This document shows, in pieces, positions 9,611-18,309 of a stretch of 64,000 bases of DNA. Each line of letters starts with the position of its first letter. Position 1 is the stretch's first letter. The DNA comes from Dyella_B sp035486915. Lineage in GTDB: Bacteria > Pseudomonadota > Gammaproteobacteria > Xanthomonadales > Rhodanobacteraceae. The translations under genes were made by a program, and so were the position numbers. Under the pieces are notes generated by a model that searched no databases, was not told where the DNA came from, and saw only the letters and a program-made list of their open reading frames with translations. Location of the stretch: positions 1-64,000 of the forward strand of contig NZ_DATHMR010000204.1 of the NCBI RefSeq assembly GCF_035486915.1, written 5' to 3'.

Positions 9611-9640
9611 AACAACGGGCGCCGAAGCGCCCGTTGTTTT
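9609..9640. terminator. Bidirectional terminator between the GGDEF gene and glnA
   Basis: A perfect 14-bp stem (9609-9622 with 9627-9640) has a CGAA loop and ends in TTTT on either strand. It overlaps the stop codon of the GGDEF gene and lies 24 nt past the glnA stop, so it can serve both converging transcripts. Confidence 0.92.
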
Positions 9641-9663
9641 GCACATCTGCGATGTAAACGCGA

Positions 9664-11076
9664 TCAGATCGCGTAATACATCTGAAATTCCAGCGGATGC
9701 GTGCTGGCGCGGTAACGCGTGACTTCCTGCATCTTCAGTTCGATGTACGCATCGATGAAGTCGTCACTGAACACACCGCCTGCCTTCAAGAAGTCGCGGT
9801 CCTTGTCGAGCGCATCGAGCGCTGCGTCGAGGCTGGAGCACACCTGCGGAATGTTCTTCTCTTCTTCCGGCGGCAGATCGTAGAGATCCTTGTCGGCCGG
9901 TGCACCCGGATCGATCTTGTTCAAGATACCGTCGAGGCCCGCCATCATCAGCGCGGTGAAGGTGAGGTAGCCCGACTGCATCGGATCGGGGAAGCGCACT
10001 TCGATGCGGCGGCCCTTCGGATTGGACACGAACGGAATGCGGCAGCTCGCTGAACGGTTGCGTGCGGAATAAGCCAGCATCACTGGCGCCTCGAAACCCG
10101 GCACCAGACGCTTGTAGCTGTTGGTGGTGGAGTTGGCGAATGCGTTGATAGCCTTGGCGTGCTTGAAGATGCCGCCGATGTACCACAGTGCCGTCTGCGA
10201 AAGACCGCCGTACAGATCGCCGGAGAACAGGTTCTTGCCGTCCTTCGCCAACGACTGATGCACGTGCATGCCGCTGCCGTTGTCGCCGACGATCGGCTTG
10301 GGCATGAAGGTGACGGTCTTGCCGTTCTGGTGCGCGACGTTCTTGATGACGTACTTCATCGTCATCAGTTCATCGGCTTTCTGCACCAGCGTGTTGAACT
10401 TCACGCCGATCTCGCACTGGCCCGCGTTCGCCACTTCGTGGTGATGCACTTCCACGACTTGGCCCAGCGACTCCAGCACTTTGCACATGTCCGCGCGCAG
10501 GTCGGCCAGCGAATCGACCGGGCTAACGGGGAAGTAGCCACCCTTCACGCCCGGACGATGGCCGCTGTTGCCTTCGTCGTACTTGAAGCGCGAACTCCAC
10601 GCGGCTTCCTGCGATTCGATTTCGTAGAACACGCGGCCCATGTCGTTCTGCCAGCGCACGGAATCGAAGATGAAGAATTCCGGCTCCGGACCGAAGAACG
10701 CTGTGTCGGCAACACCCGTGGACTTCAGGAACGCCTCGGCACGCTTGGCGATGGAGCGCGGATCGCGGCCATAGGCCTGCATGGTGCTGGGTTCCAGCAC
10801 GTCGCAATGCAGAACGAGCTGCGTGTGGCCGCTGAACGGATCGAGGTAAGCGGTGTCCGGGTCGGGCAGCAGCACCATGTCCGATTCGTTGATGCCCTTC
10901 CAGCCCGAGATCGAGGAGCCGTCGAACATCTTGCCGTCTTCGAAGGTCGACTCGTCGATGGTGTGGGAGGGAAAGGTGACGTGATGGTGCTTGCCGAGCA
11001 TGTCGGCAAAACGCAGGTCGACGAACTCGACGTCATGTTCCTGGATAAGGTCGAGGACTTTTTTGGCGGCGGACAT
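9664..11076 (-). CDS. glnA: Glutamine synthetase, type I (GlnA)
   Basis: A 470-aa enzyme, the usual length for proteobacterial GSI, making glutamine from glutamate, ammonia and ATP in the cytoplasm. Diagnostic blocks are visible: FDGSSISGW near residue 51, the metal and ATP region EPEFFIFD at 131-138, GDNGSGMHVHQS near 264, and the NRSASCRIP substrate loop near 340. Tyr399 in DKDLYDLPPEEE is the expected adenylylation site, so GlnE-type control is likely. The start at 11076 is chosen because GAGG lies about 10 nt upstream; an in-frame ATG at 11115 adds 13 unlikely residues. A sigma-54 promoter and NtrC-like sites lie upstream. Confidence 0.98.
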   Translation of the reverse strand: MSAAKKVLDLIQEHDVEFVDLRFADMLGKHHHVTFPSHTIDESTFEDGKMFDGSSISGWKGINESDMVLLPDPDTAYLDPFSGHTQLVLHCDVLEPSTMQAYGRDPRSIAKRAEAFLKSTGVADTAFFGPEPEFFIFDSVRWQNDMGRVFYEIESQEAAWSSRFKYDEGNSGHRPGVKGGYFPVSPVDSLADLRADMCKVLESLGQVVEVHHHEVANAGQCEIGVKFNTLVQKADELMTMKYVIKNVAHQNGKTVTFMPKPIVGDNGSGMHVHQSLAKDGKNLFSGDLYGGLSQTALWYIGGIFKHAKAINAFANSTTNSYKRLVPGFEAPVMLAYSARNRSASCRIPFVSNPKGRRIEVRFPDPMQSGYLTFTALMMAGLDGILNKIDPGAPADKDLYDLPPEEEKNIPQVCSSLDAALDALDKDRDFLKAGGVFSDDFIDAYIELKMQEVTRYRASTHPLEFQMYYAI

Positions 11077-11118
11077 GGGGGAAACCTCAAGATGGGTTGG
11101 ACGGCACGCGTGCATATT

Positions 11119-11135
11119 GGCAAGCTCCGTACCAA
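11119..11135 (-). promoter_or_regulatory. Sigma-54 promoter of glnA
   Basis: On the minus strand this reads TTGGTACGGAGCTTGCC, with the invariant GG and GC of the -24/-12 class and most of the consensus TTGGCACR-N3-YTTGCW. Transcription would start about 30 nt before the glnA ATG, leaving room for the SD. Confidence 0.7.
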
Positions 11136-11197
11136 ATGCACAACGACATAGGAATCAATCGTTTAAATCGAAAGAAGCACCCGAAACGGCCTACTGT

Positions 11198-11260
11198 TGC
11201 ACCAATATGGATCATCCATTGTAATACTTTGGTGCACCACAGCGCAGTGGCGGTGGTGCA
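11198..11260 (-). promoter_or_regulatory. NtrC-type enhancer sites upstream of glnA
   Basis: The site at 11198-11214, TGCACCAATATGGATCA, matches TGCACCA-N3-TGGTGCA at 12 of 14 positions. Farther upstream, perfect half-sites TGGTGCA (11230-11236), TGCACCA (11233-11239) and TGGTGCA (11254-11260) cluster; the last two are 14 nt apart rather than 3, about one helical turn wider. They sit 60-140 nt upstream of the -12 element, the usual enhancer position. NtrC binding is inferred. Confidence 0.6.
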
Positions 11261-11457
11261 TGCCCCAAAAGTGCATGCAGTGTGCATGAACTTAGCTGAG
11301 CAAGCCTATGTAGACACGCTGGTGTACAGCAACTTCCAAGACCTCACCCTAAGTGACTGCTCGTCTGAGTTTCCGCCGGGCTTCGACCGTCCGGGCCAGT
11401 GAAGGTGATCATTTCTTAATCAAGTAGAGGCTGGGACACGGCTAGGTCTCGCGCCGC

Positions 11458-11577
11458 CTAAGTGATGCTCACTTTGACGAGGTGGTAACCGTACTCGTCG
11501 AACCCATTGTTGAATTTAGGGCGCCAGTAACGTCCGTTTTCAACCCAAAACAGACATGCCCACAGCCTTTTACTACT
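11458..11577 (-). pseudogene. Possible gene remnant downstream of the SDR gene
   Basis: The minus strand is open for about 39 codons ending at TAG (11458-11460), without an obvious start or SD. The encoded peptide contains FWVENGRYWRPKFNNGFDE, whose composition looks more protein-like than random GC-rich sequence. I cannot assign a family. The rest of 11261-11600 holds nothing I recognise and looks AT-richer than its surroundings. It may be the tail of a decayed gene or chance. Confidence 0.25.
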
Positions 11578-11600
11578 TCAAGATTTGACAGCGTAAAAGT

Positions 11601-12371
11601 TCACGTTGGCAGCGTTACGCCTGAAATTTCAGCGCAAATGGCCAGGAGACGATCTTGCAACGCTGTGTCATAGGCCTGTGGATTGGGCTTCATCCGCTTG
11701 AGGTGATAGAAATATTTCCCCGTGACTTGCGCCTCAGGATTGTCGTTCACCGCTAGCCAAGCCTGCGTGACATGCGCCTTGTCCATGTCGTCGGGCGCAC
11801 CAGGCCCACCCATCTTGGTCGGCACCCAGCCCGGCTCTAGCGAGTTCGACAGAACATCCGTCCAGCGTCGTGAGACAGCGAAGGCGAGCATGGCATCGTG
11901 GAGCTTGCTTTCGGCGTAGGCGGAAGAACCATTCCAGCGGCGCTTCTTCCACAGGATGTCGTCCAGATTGGCATCGACATGATGATGCATGCCAGAGCTG
12001 AGATAGATGAGTCGTTGTGGGCGCTCAATCAGCGCTGTGAGCAGGTAAGGCGATAACGTGTTGATCGCGAAGACGTGCGGCAATCCATCGGAGGTGGTGA
12101 GCTGTCCTTCGCGGTATCCCACGGCGGCATTGTGGATGATCGCATCGAAGCGACCGAGTGCGTTGACTTGCGCTGCGACGCTCGTCGTACCAGCAATGGT
12201 TTCCAGATCGCCAATGACGACAGCCTCTGCTTTAGGCAGGGAACGTGCAGCATCCTCGGCGCGATTGTCGTTGCGCGCGTGGATGACGACCTTGTGGCCT
12301 TGGCTTGCGAGCAGTTCGGCCGTCATCAAGCCAAGGCCGGTGGACGAACCCGAAATAAAGATGCGTGACAT
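11601..12371 (-). CDS. Short-chain dehydrogenase/reductase
   Basis: A 256-aa classical SDR. The nucleotide-binding motif SGSSTGLG is at residues 8-15, NAA at 81-83, catalytic serine in YLSSG (about 125-126), and YAESK with Tyr152 and Lys156. The cofactor should be NAD(P)H; HARNDNR after the second strand, with its Arg residues, slightly favours NADP. The substrate is unknown. SD AGGAG lies about 9 nt upstream of the ATG. It is the last gene of a same-strand series (amidohydrolase, MFS permease, SDR) with gaps of about 60-70 nt that could be one operon facing a LysR gene. Confidence 0.9.
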   Translation of the reverse strand: MSRIFISGSSTGLGLMTAELLASQGHKVVIHARNDNRAEDAARSLPKAEAVVIGDLETIAGTTSVAAQVNALGRFDAIIHNAAVGYREGQLTTSDGLPHVFAINTLSPYLLTALIERPQRLIYLSSGMHHHVDANLDDILWKKRRWNGSSAYAESKLHDAMLAFAVSRRWTDVLSNSLEPGWVPTKMGGPGAPDDMDKAHVTQAWLAVNDNPEAQVTGKYFYHLKRMKPNPQAYDTALQDRLLAICAEISGVTLPT

Positions 12372-12432
12372 GTTTCATTCTCCTGTGGCCGACGCCGGCA
12401 AGCGATGGCTTGCCGGCACGGCCTTTGATGTT

Positions 12433-13632
12433 TCAACGTTGCGGCGCACGAACCGTGAGCACGAGTGCCGCGCCAATAAGCGCGCAGATGGCGCCGAAGA
12501 GATAGACGGCGGCATAACCGAAATGTCCGGCGATGATGCCCGCCGCAGGACCGGATATTCCGTAAGCGATGTCGAGAAAGGCGACGAAAGCACCCATGGC
12601 GCTGCCACGATTAGCTGGCGTCACTCGCTTGAGTGCCTCCACGCCAAGTGCCGGGAATACAAGTGCGCAGCCAAGACCTGTAACGAGTGCACCTATGAGG
12701 GCGACGACTTCATACGGAGCGGTCCACACCATGGCCTGGCCAATCGCCTCGATGACCAACGACCAGAGCGCAACGCGATAGCCGCTCATTTTGTCCGGCA
12801 AATGCCCGAGCACGAGGCGCACGAGAATGAAGCCGACGCCGAAAGCCGTCATCACCAGGCCTGCATGACTCCATGTCTTTGCTGCGAAGTAAAGCGATGC
12901 GAAAGCAGTGAGACCTGACAAGCCGACGCCCTGCAGCATGAGTCCAAATCCCTCTCGCCAAATCTGACCGATGACCCGGTAGAACGGCAGGCGTTGGCCC
13001 GCTGAGCTTGAGTAGGATGTATTGCGGAGCGCAATCGCGGCGGCGGTGAGCGGTGCAACGATGCATGCAATCATCGCCGTTTGAAGCCCATAGGCCTGAT
13101 AGAGCGCCATACCGACCGGTGCACCGATAGCGAGTGCCGCAAACATCGCGATGCCGGTCCACGACATGGACATGCCAGCGCGTTGCGGACCCACCGACGC
13201 AATCGACCAGGAGACGCAGCCCGTTACGAACTGGCTTTCGCCGAATCCGGCGACCAGACGGCCAGCGATGACGACGGCGAGACTAATCGCGGGCGACAGG
13301 GCGGGCGTCGCTGCAATGAGATAAAGAAGCCCACCGAGTGCGCACACCACCGCGCCTTGGAGAGCGGATCGCTTACCGCCGTGATGATCGGTGAGCCGGC
13401 CGGCATAACCACGCGTCAGCACTGTTGCGACGAATTGAATACCGATGACGAGACCGACGATAAAATTGCTGAAATGCAGCTTCTCGTGAATGAAGAGCGG
13501 AATGACCGGCAATGGCAGACCGACAGCTAGGTAACCGCAGAACAGTGCCGCAATGATGCCGGGTGCGGGGCGAGACAGTTGAACCGGTGCTTCCTGAGCT
13601 CGGTTCACATCGATTACAGCGGGCGCTGACAT
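12433..13632 (-). CDS. MFS efflux permease, YhhS/YfcJ-like
   Basis: A 399-aa permease with about 12 predicted membrane segments. It resembles E. coli YhhS/YfcJ in several stretches: GYLAVGLPLPVIPLFIHE, the loop-2 motif AGRLTDHHGGKRS, and LVFPALGVEALKRV. That family is annotated as drug or arabinose efflux; the substrate here is unknown. The start at 13632 is preferred because GGAGG lies about 7 nt upstream, whereas an in-frame start at 13683 adds a non-membrane extension. It lies between the amidohydrolase and SDR genes, so it may export or import the compound they act on. Confidence 0.85.
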   Translation of the reverse strand: MSAPAVIDVNRAQEAPVQLSRPAPGIIAALFCGYLAVGLPLPVIPLFIHEKLHFSNFIVGLVIGIQFVATVLTRGYAGRLTDHHGGKRSALQGAVVCALGGLLYLIAATPALSPAISLAVVIAGRLVAGFGESQFVTGCVSWSIASVGPQRAGMSMSWTGIAMFAALAIGAPVGMALYQAYGLQTAMIACIVAPLTAAAIALRNTSYSSSAGQRLPFYRVIGQIWREGFGLMLQGVGLSGLTAFASLYFAAKTWSHAGLVMTAFGVGFILVRLVLGHLPDKMSGYRVALWSLVIEAIGQAMVWTAPYEVVALIGALVTGLGCALVFPALGVEALKRVTPANRGSAMGAFVAFLDIAYGISGPAAGIIAGHFGYAAVYLFGAICALIGAALVLTVRAPQR

Positions 13633-13701
13633 AACAGCCTCCACGATCTCAGTTGATGGGGATCGAGGCGTCGCCAGTTTCACTCGGCGACGCCTTCGAA
13701 A

Positions 13702-15054
13702 TTAAGCCAAGACTTCCGTGTTGGCGGCGGACGTACTGAAGAGGTCCGGACGATATCCACTGGCTTTGAGCAAGTAGTTGCGGGAAGCAACGACATCCGC
13801 GGACAGTTGCGCCACATCGACACCCACCAACTTGCCTGCACGCTTACGGATCTCACCGGCAACCATTACGGTGTCGACATCCGAGCGCTCGACGGCCTGC
13901 ACAACAGTGCCGATTGCATTCGTAACAGGGAACACTGCGGCACCATCCGTACGAATCATGATGATGTCGGCCTGTTTGCCGGGGCTCAGCGTGCCAATCG
14001 AATCTTCGAGTCCCGCGACGCGTGCACCATTGACCGTTGCTGCTTCCAGCACCGCATTCACCGAGATCGGCGCCGGTACGTTTGCTTCCTTATGGAAGCG
14101 GCGATAGCGCATGGCAGAACGTTGCTGTCCGAACAGCGCGTGCATCTCGCCGAACATGTCGCTACCGAAAGCGGTGTCCAGATCAATACCAAGTGCGGGC
14201 TTCAAGCCGTAGTCGATGGCTTTCTGATAAGCGAACGTTTCGTCGTCAAAACCAAACAGCGCATCCGAGCGCGGATTGACGGTGATGTTGACGCCTGCCT
14301 GTGCGAATAGCTTCCACGTTTCTTCCGGCACGCGCGTGCAATGGTTGAAGATGTTGTGCGGGCCCAGCACGCCGGGTTCTGCAAATTCCGGTGAAAGCTT
14401 GGCAAGGTCGCCGATGAACTCGGTCAAGATGCGCATGTCCAGTTCGCGCGCGATCTTCCACCAGTCGAGATTGAGTTGCCCGAACAAACCAACCCGGACG
14501 AGACCCGCGTCATGATTCCAGTTGAGTGCGAGACGTTCGAGATCCTTCGGCAAGTGCGCGGCCGAAGCCTGCTTGTCCATGGCGGCGCCGACCATGTGCA
14601 ACGCGCGGATGCCTGCATGATCGAGCGCATCCAGGGCTGCGTCGGTGTGCTCCGGTGTGCGCGAACTGTGGCATGCGTCGATGATGGTGGTGATGCCTGC
14701 ATCGAGGGACGCGGTGGCCGTCAGCTTCGTGCTCAGGTACATGTCCAGCGGGCGGTAGTGCGCGCCCAACTTTTCGGCAACCACGTCGATGTAAGCGAAG
14801 AGATCGTCGACGTCGGGCATCAGCCGACGCATCACGCCGAGCCATGCATGGTGATGTGCGTCGATCAGGCCCGGAAGGACGATGCTGCCCGACGCGTCAA
14901 TGATCTGCGCATCCTCGGTTTGGATGTTCGGGCCAATGGCTGCGATGCGGTCGCCCTGGACGAGAACGTCGCCGATCGCCAGGTTGGGAACCTTGGCATC
15001 CATCGTCAAGATGGTGCCGCCCTTGAATAGGGTATTGCGTGGATAACCAGACAT
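13702..15054 (-). CDS. Amidohydrolase of the TRZ/ATZ (cytosine deaminase-like) family
   Basis: A 450-aa metal-dependent hydrolase. The HxH of DAHHHAW (about residues 66-68) starts the barrel. Downstream are HNIFNHC, expected to carry another metal-binding histidine, and LGIDLDTAFGSD, expected to carry the catalytic aspartate. Members deaminate or dechlorinate nitrogen heterocycles; the substrate cannot be told from sequence. SD GGAGA precedes the ATG. It is the first gene of the amidohydrolase-MFS-SDR series and is transcribed away from a LysR gene, with a perfect inverted repeat in the shared promoter region, so control by that regulator is likely. Confidence 0.88.
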   Translation of the reverse strand: MSGYPRNTLFKGGTILTMDAKVPNLAIGDVLVQGDRIAAIGPNIQTEDAQIIDASGSIVLPGLIDAHHHAWLGVMRRLMPDVDDLFAYIDVVAEKLGAHYRPLDMYLSTKLTATASLDAGITTIIDACHSSRTPEHTDAALDALDHAGIRALHMVGAAMDKQASAAHLPKDLERLALNWNHDAGLVRVGLFGQLNLDWWKIARELDMRILTEFIGDLAKLSPEFAEPGVLGPHNIFNHCTRVPEETWKLFAQAGVNITVNPRSDALFGFDDETFAYQKAIDYGLKPALGIDLDTAFGSDMFGEMHALFGQQRSAMRYRRFHKEANVPAPISVNAVLEAATVNGARVAGLEDSIGTLSPGKQADIIMIRTDGAAVFPVTNAIGTVVQAVERSDVDTVMVAGEIRKRAGKLVGVDVAQLSADVVASRNYLLKASGYRPDLFSTSAANTEVLA

Positions 15055-15153
15055 AGGAAGGTCTCCATGTTGTCGATGAGATGAGTGAATCGATCAATCG
15101 CCTTGGCGGTAGGCGGGGAGTCCGTGTCAGCCCTCTGGCGTACCGTTGGGCGC

Positions 15154-15177
15154 AAAGATAGGTTGTGGCCTATCTTT
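15154..15177. promoter_or_regulatory. Probable LysR operator
   Basis: A perfect 9-bp inverted repeat, AAAGATAGG and CCTATCTTT, is separated by 6 nt in the 180-nt gap between the amidohydrolase gene and the divergent LysR gene. Size, symmetry and position fit a LysR-type recognition site that controls both directions. A second, shorter repeat (CTTT-GAT-AAAG) follows directly at 15174-15184. Confidence 0.65.
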
Positions 15178-15234
15178 GATAAAGGTAGAGTCACGCAAAT
15201 CATTTTTGCTTAAAATCACAAATGGAGACTCCCC

Positions 15235-16137
15235 ATGAGCTTCGATGGGCGGCTGCTTTCCGGGATGAGCGTGTTGGCCGCGGTCGTTGAGGCCGGCAGC
15301 TTCAGTCGGGCAGGCGAAATGCTCGGGCTGTCGGCATCTGGGGTGAGCCGATCGGTCGCGAGGCTCGAAGAGCGGCTGGGCGTTCGGTTGTTGAATCGCA
15401 CAACACGCACGCTGCATCTAACCGATGAAGGCATTCGCCTCTACGAGCGCGCTGCACCGCATCTCGAAGGCATCGAGGAAGCCGCTAATTTCGCTTCGGG
15501 CGCGGCCGTGACGGTGCGCGGTGCGCTACGGGTAAGTCTTAATCCCATCTTTGCGCGTCACGTACTCGCGCCGAAGCTGCCTCTTTTGCGAGAGCGCTAC
15601 CCGGGACTCGAACTAACCATTTTGCAGCAGCCGGATGTCGGCGATATGGTCGGCGAGGGCATTGACGTTGCGGTGCGTTTCGGACCGCAACCGCCTTCCA
15701 CGATGTCGTCGCGGCTCTTGTTCGAAACGCGAGTCCTGACGGTTGCGTCGCCCGCCTACATCGCCAGACATGGACAACCCAAAACGCCATCCAAACTTAT
15801 CGAGCACGATTGCATTCAGTACATCGATCCTCGACATGGCAAGCCATTCCACTGGGAGTTTCAACGTGGCAGCGAGGTACTGCCTGTCGAAACAAAAGGA
15901 CATCTAACGCTCACGGACGTGGACACGATGGTGCAAGCGTGTGTGGCTGGGGCTGGTATTGCGCAACTGCTATCCCTGGGTACCGAACATTTGATCGCGA
16001 GTGGTGCACTCGTCGAGTTGTTCCCCAATTGGCCGGGAGAGACGTACCCGCTTTACATCATGCGACCCTCGCGCCGTTTGGCTCCCGCGGCCGTTGAAGC
16101 GTTCTTGGAATTTTGTCGAGAGATCTGTGAGGGATAG
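15235..16137 (+). CDS. LysR-family transcriptional regulator
   Basis: A 300-aa regulator. The winged HTH is at about residues 9-66 (SFSRAGEMLGLSASGVSRSV is the recognition region) and a LysR substrate-binding domain of the CrgA/PA0477-like type covers about 90-295. SD GGAG lies about 8 nt upstream. It is divergent from the amidohydrolase-MFS-SDR genes with a perfect inverted repeat between them. It most likely controls that series and its own expression; the inducer is unknown. Confidence 0.92.
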   Translation: MSFDGRLLSGMSVLAAVVEAGSFSRAGEMLGLSASGVSRSVARLEERLGVRLLNRTTRTLHLTDEGIRLYERAAPHLEGIEEAANFASGAAVTVRGALRVSLNPIFARHVLAPKLPLLRERYPGLELTILQQPDVGDMVGEGIDVAVRFGPQPPSTMSSRLLFETRVLTVASPAYIARHGQPKTPSKLIEHDCIQYIDPRHGKPFHWEFQRGSEVLPVETKGHLTLTDVDTMVQACVAGAGIAQLLSLGTEHLIASGALVELFPNWPGETYPLYIMRPSRRLAPAAVEAFLEFCREICEG

Positions 16138-16207
16138 CGTCAGGCAGCCAAAAACGCGGCAAAAATTTTGATTTCGTACATTGACTTTGTGCTTGCGGTC
16201 AAAAAAA

Positions 16208-17125
16208 TTAACTGCGGTTCTCGCCGAGCGCCTCTCTTATCCACACAGTGAACGCATCCATCGTTGCTTGGATTCGGGCAGGTAGATGGCGATCACGCGG
16301 GTAGAGAATCGACACTTCGGGAGCCTGGGTTTCCCATGCTGTCAGAACACGCTCAAGCTTGCCCTCCAGCAATGCGGGTGCAGCGATGAAACATAGGCTC
16401 TGCACAATGCCCATACCCGCTATCGCGAGCTGAAGACGCGCGTCGGAATCGCTGACGGATGCCACGCTCGGTGGATACAACTCACTACGCTTGCCATCGG
16501 CCTCAAATTCCCATTCCAACTGTGTCCCAGGTTGTGGGAGGAGCAAGTCGATCAGTCGATGCCGTGATAGATCTTCCAGACTTTGTGGACGGCCCATCTG
16601 CCGCAGATAAGCGGGCGATGCCACGGTGACGCGTCGCGGGCGTCCCAAGGGTCGCAGCACCAGATCCTGATCTTCGAGACCGCCGATGCGCACCGCGAAA
16701 TCGATGTTGTCGCGCACGAAGTCGCTGCGCTGGTCGCTCATCACCAGTTCGAGGTGAATGCCCGGATGCTGCGCATACCATTGCGGCAATCGTGGGATGA
16801 GGATCGATCGTGCCACCGAGCTATTGGCGCTCACTCTGACCTTACCCGTCAGCGCCTCACGTGAATCGGTTAGCGACGCTTCGATCTCGTCCAGATCGTT
16901 GAGTACGCGGCGGCAGACTTCGTAGTAGCGCGAGCCGGCTTCGGTAGGCGCGAGCGCTCGTGTCGTGCGAGCCAATAAGCGCACGCCCAAGGTTTCCTCC
17001 AGCCGCGCCATCCTTTCCGTCGCATTCGATGAAGACATCTTTAGGGCGCGTGCGGCGCGGCCGAAAGACCCGGTTTCGACGATGCGGACAAACAAGCGCA
17101 TGGCTGCCAGTTGATCGACGCGCAT
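16208..17125 (-). CDS. LysR-family transcriptional regulator
   Basis: A 305-aa regulator with an N-terminal HTH (GSFGRAARALKMSSSNATER, about residues 20-39) and a substrate-binding domain from about 90. The start at 17125 fits the usual LysR N-terminus (MRVDQLAAMRLFVRIVE); the frame stays open to 17221 but adds a charged non-homologous stretch. It is convergent with the preceding LysR gene (70-nt gap) and divergent from the aldo-keto reductase gene, which it probably controls through the repeat at 17143-17159. Confidence 0.92.
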   Translation of the reverse strand: MRVDQLAAMRLFVRIVETGSFGRAARALKMSSSNATERMARLEETLGVRLLARTTRALAPTEAGSRYYEVCRRVLNDLDEIEASLTDSREALTGKVRVSANSSVARSILIPRLPQWYAQHPGIHLELVMSDQRSDFVRDNIDFAVRIGGLEDQDLVLRPLGRPRRVTVASPAYLRQMGRPQSLEDLSRHRLIDLLLPQPGTQLEWEFEADGKRSELYPPSVASVSDSDARLQLAIAGMGIVQSLCFIAAPALLEGKLERVLTAWETQAPEVSILYPRDRHLPARIQATMDAFTVWIREALGENRS

Positions 17126-17142
17126 TCGATTCTTCGCTTTTA

Positions 17143-17159
17143 ACGAATAAGTATTTCGT
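17143..17159. promoter_or_regulatory. Probable LysR operator
   Basis: An interrupted palindrome with arms ACGAA and TTCGT and an AT-rich 7-nt centre lies 18 nt before the LysR start, in the 108-nt gap to the divergent aldo-keto reductase gene. Position and size fit an autoregulatory LysR site. Confidence 0.45.
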
Positions 17160-17233
17160 ATTTTACGCTCTAGGCGAGCACTGGTCGAATGCCTATCGTG
17201 TGCACCGTCGTCGATCCACACAGGAGCCAGGTG

Positions 17234-18253
17234 ATGAACTACTGCACATTCGGCCGTTCTGGCCTAAGAGTTTCCCGTCTCGCACTTGGCGCCATGACCT
17301 TTGGAGCGGGTAGCGGTATCTGGGAGTCGATTGCCGGCCTCGATCGTGGACAGGCCACCCGCCTGGTCGGTCTTGCTGTAGACCAAGGGGTGAATCTGAT
17401 CGACACGGCGGATGCCTACTCGCAAGGGCAATCCGAACAAGTGGTCGGGCAAGTGCTCGCCGACTTAAGTCTCGATGAAACACGCATGCTCGTTGCGACC
17501 AAAGTGCGCCTTCGAACCGGTCCCGGGCCAAACCAGGTTGGACTTGGCCGCTCGCATATCCTGCGCACGGTGGAGACGAGCCTCAAGCGCCTCGGCCGCG
17601 ACCACATCGACCTGATGCAACTTCATGATCGCGATGCGCTGACGCCGCTGGACGAAACATTGCGCGCACTCGACGACCTGGTCAGCCAAGGCAAGGTCCG
17701 CCACATCGGCGTGTGCAATTTCAGCGCCGCCGAACTCGAGCGCGCCCACGCCGTCACTTCGCACGCGCACTGGGCGCACATCACCAGCAACCAAGTGCAC
17801 TACTCGCTTGCGGCGCGTGACATCGAACACGACATTGCTGCGGTGGCGCAGCAGAACAATGTGGCGCTGATGATTTGGAGTCCGCTGTCGGGTGGCTATC
17901 TCAGCGGGAAGTACACCGCGCAGGATGGTCAAGTTGCAAAGGGGCGTCGCACGAATCTCAACTTTCCGCCGATCAATCCGCAGAAGGTAGATCCCATCGT
18001 GTACGAACTGCGCGCCGTCGCCCAGGCCATGGGTACAACACCCGCGCAAGTTGCTCTGGCCTGGTTGCTGGGACGCGATGAAGTCGCCACCGTGATAGTC
18101 GGTGCGAGTTCCGAATCGCAACTCTCGGCCAATTTGCAGGCGGCGGAACGGATGTTGTCGCCGGAGCATCGTCAACGGCTGAACGATGTATCCCAGCCTG
18201 ATGTGCCCTATCCGTACTGGATGCAGCGCTTCCACGACAAGGATCGCGCGTGA
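17234..18253 (+). CDS. Aldo/keto reductase
   Basis: A 339-aa NADPH-dependent oxidoreductase with the full catalytic tetrad: Asp57 and Tyr62 (DTADAYSQG), Lys90 (VATK) and His131 (MQLHDRD). The tail carries the phosphate-binding VIVGASSESQL block near residue 285. It resembles the AKR11/YajO/YhdN-type group that reduces small aldehydes and ketones; the natural substrate is unknown. The start at 17234 is chosen because AGGAG lies about 7 nt upstream; an in-frame start at 17189 has none. It leads a same-strand group (AKR, SRPBCC, NmrA-like) divergent from a LysR gene. Confidence 0.93.
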   Translation: MNYCTFGRSGLRVSRLALGAMTFGAGSGIWESIAGLDRGQATRLVGLAVDQGVNLIDTADAYSQGQSEQVVGQVLADLSLDETRMLVATKVRLRTGPGPNQVGLGRSHILRTVETSLKRLGRDHIDLMQLHDRDALTPLDETLRALDDLVSQGKVRHIGVCNFSAAELERAHAVTSHAHWAHITSNQVHYSLAARDIEHDIAAVAQQNNVALMIWSPLSGGYLSGKYTAQDGQVAKGRRTNLNFPPINPQKVDPIVYELRAVAQAMGTTPAQVALAWLLGRDEVATVIVGASSESQLSANLQAAERMLSPEHRQRLNDVSQPDVPYPYWMQRFHDKDRA

Positions 18254-18309
18254 TGCGCCGTACGCCAATCCATGATGAATATGCCCAGTCCAGCCATAGG
18301 GAGAGCTCC

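Noticed and set aside
11097..11402. A 101-codon plus-strand frame covering the glnA promoter
   Set aside because: It crosses the sigma-54 promoter and NtrC sites, has no SD and a non-protein-like composition.
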